NCBI RefSeq assembly: GCF_000512735.1
Contig: NZ_CP007028.1
Location: 1,457,038-1,521,037, forward strand
DNA from: Thermocrinis ruber
Lineage (GTDB): Bacteria; Aquificota; Aquificia; Aquificales; Aquificaceae
Direction of reading: 5' to 3'
DNA: 64,000 nt
Positions 63,961 to 64,000 of the stretch are shown here, piece by piece; the stretch's first letter is position 1, and every line of letters begins with the position of its first letter. Both the position numbers and the translations under genes were made by a program. Under the pieces are notes generated by a model. The model ran no database searches. It saw only the letters and a list, made by a program, of their open reading frames with translations, and had not been told where the DNA came from.

Positions 63961-64000
63961 ATGGAAACCCACACACTTATAAAGGTCTTTCCAAAATATG
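63961..64000 (+). CDS. Start of an unidentified gene (cut by window edge)
   Basis: ATG at 63961 opens a frame METHTLIKVFPKY that continues past the window end. A TTAATT, containing the upstream stop region, ends 7 nt before the ATG, matching the start pattern elsewhere. Too short to identify. Confidence 0.4.
   Translation, partial: METHTLIKVFPKY

Overview
The window looks like chromosomal DNA of a motile, hydrogen- or sulfur-oxidising thermophile of the Aquificales (Aquificaceae, Hydrogenobacter/Thermocrinis-like). This is inferred from protein character: Lys/Glu-rich proteins, a stand-alone Trbp111-type tRNA-binding protein as in Aquifex, an Aquifex-like MutS, RNase Y, a short sigma-54, DsrE/TusA sulfur-carrier proteins, and short mixed-strand operons. 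No database search was possible. Genes are packed almost without gaps: neighbours on one strand commonly overlap by 4-20 bases, and nearly all convergent pairs overlap at their 3' ends. About 60 protein genes, three tRNAs, one 6S RNA and a single large non-coding stretch are recognised.

Layout. 0-8.4 kb: tail of a NurA-like nuclease and an AEC permease, then (minus) initiator tRNA, aminopeptidase P, rpoN, diadenylate cyclase, folP, secF and the radical-SAM member of the AmmeMemoRadiSam system, with its MEMO partner divergent and a broken DUF29 gene after it. 8.4-15.7 kb (plus): pheT, 6S RNA, the 5-formyl-THF cyclo-ligase gene, RNase Y, mutS. 15.7-18.6 kb: NlpC/P60 hydrolase, CDP-alcohol phosphatidyltransferase, tRNA-Ser, a Fur-family regulator, pterin dehydratase, a methyltransferase, tRNA-Asp. 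18.6-22.3 kb (minus): flagellar export operon fliL-fliO-fliP-fliQ-fliR-flhB. 22.4-25.7 kb (plus): a TldE-like gene and two unrecognised genes, a membrane protein and a tandem pseudo-receiver protein. 25.7-30.1 kb (minus): macro domain, pabB, dxr, peptide-binding protein. 30.1-35.8 kb (plus): flhA-flhF-flhG, an RNA methyltransferase, mraY. 35.8-43.6 kb: aroK, ispA, smc, clpC, an Fe-S protein. 43.6-48.6 kb: M48 protease, SCO1, rsmG, trmI, a secreted DsrE-like protein, mnmA, a coiled-coil protein. 48.6-49.5 kb: non-coding repeat region. 49.5-64 kb: MCE protein, M29 peptidase, Crp-like regulator, HPF, glycine-zipper lipoprotein, Trbp111, icd, era, zinc/manganese-type ABC transporter, folK, ribBA, obg, nth, tusA, dsrE, an aldo-keto reductase, and the start of another gene.

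Two whole-window patterns stand out. First, genes that begin transcription units rarely have a Shine-Dalgarno sequence. Instead a -10-like hexamer (TATAAT, TATATT, TAAATT, TAAAAT) ends most often exactly 7 nt before the start codon, which predicts leaderless mRNAs. In divergent pairs separated by only about 18-30 bp, one AT palindrome supplies both -10 elements. Genes inside operons usually do have GGAGG-type sites. Second, the only long non-coding stretch (48614-49530) carries seven copies of a degenerate 22-nt element, five in one orientation and two in the other. Four of them form two 54-nt imperfect palindromes about 179 bp apart, interspersed with TGTGAAATT motifs. I could not assign this to a known element.

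Functionally the window is core metabolism (folate, riboflavin, isoprenoid, shikimate and cell-wall precursor steps), translation and RNA modification, DNA repair and chromosome organisation, flagellar export, and sulfur-carrier proteins. The least explained parts are the tandem pseudo-receiver pair at 23.7-25.7 kb and the repeat region.
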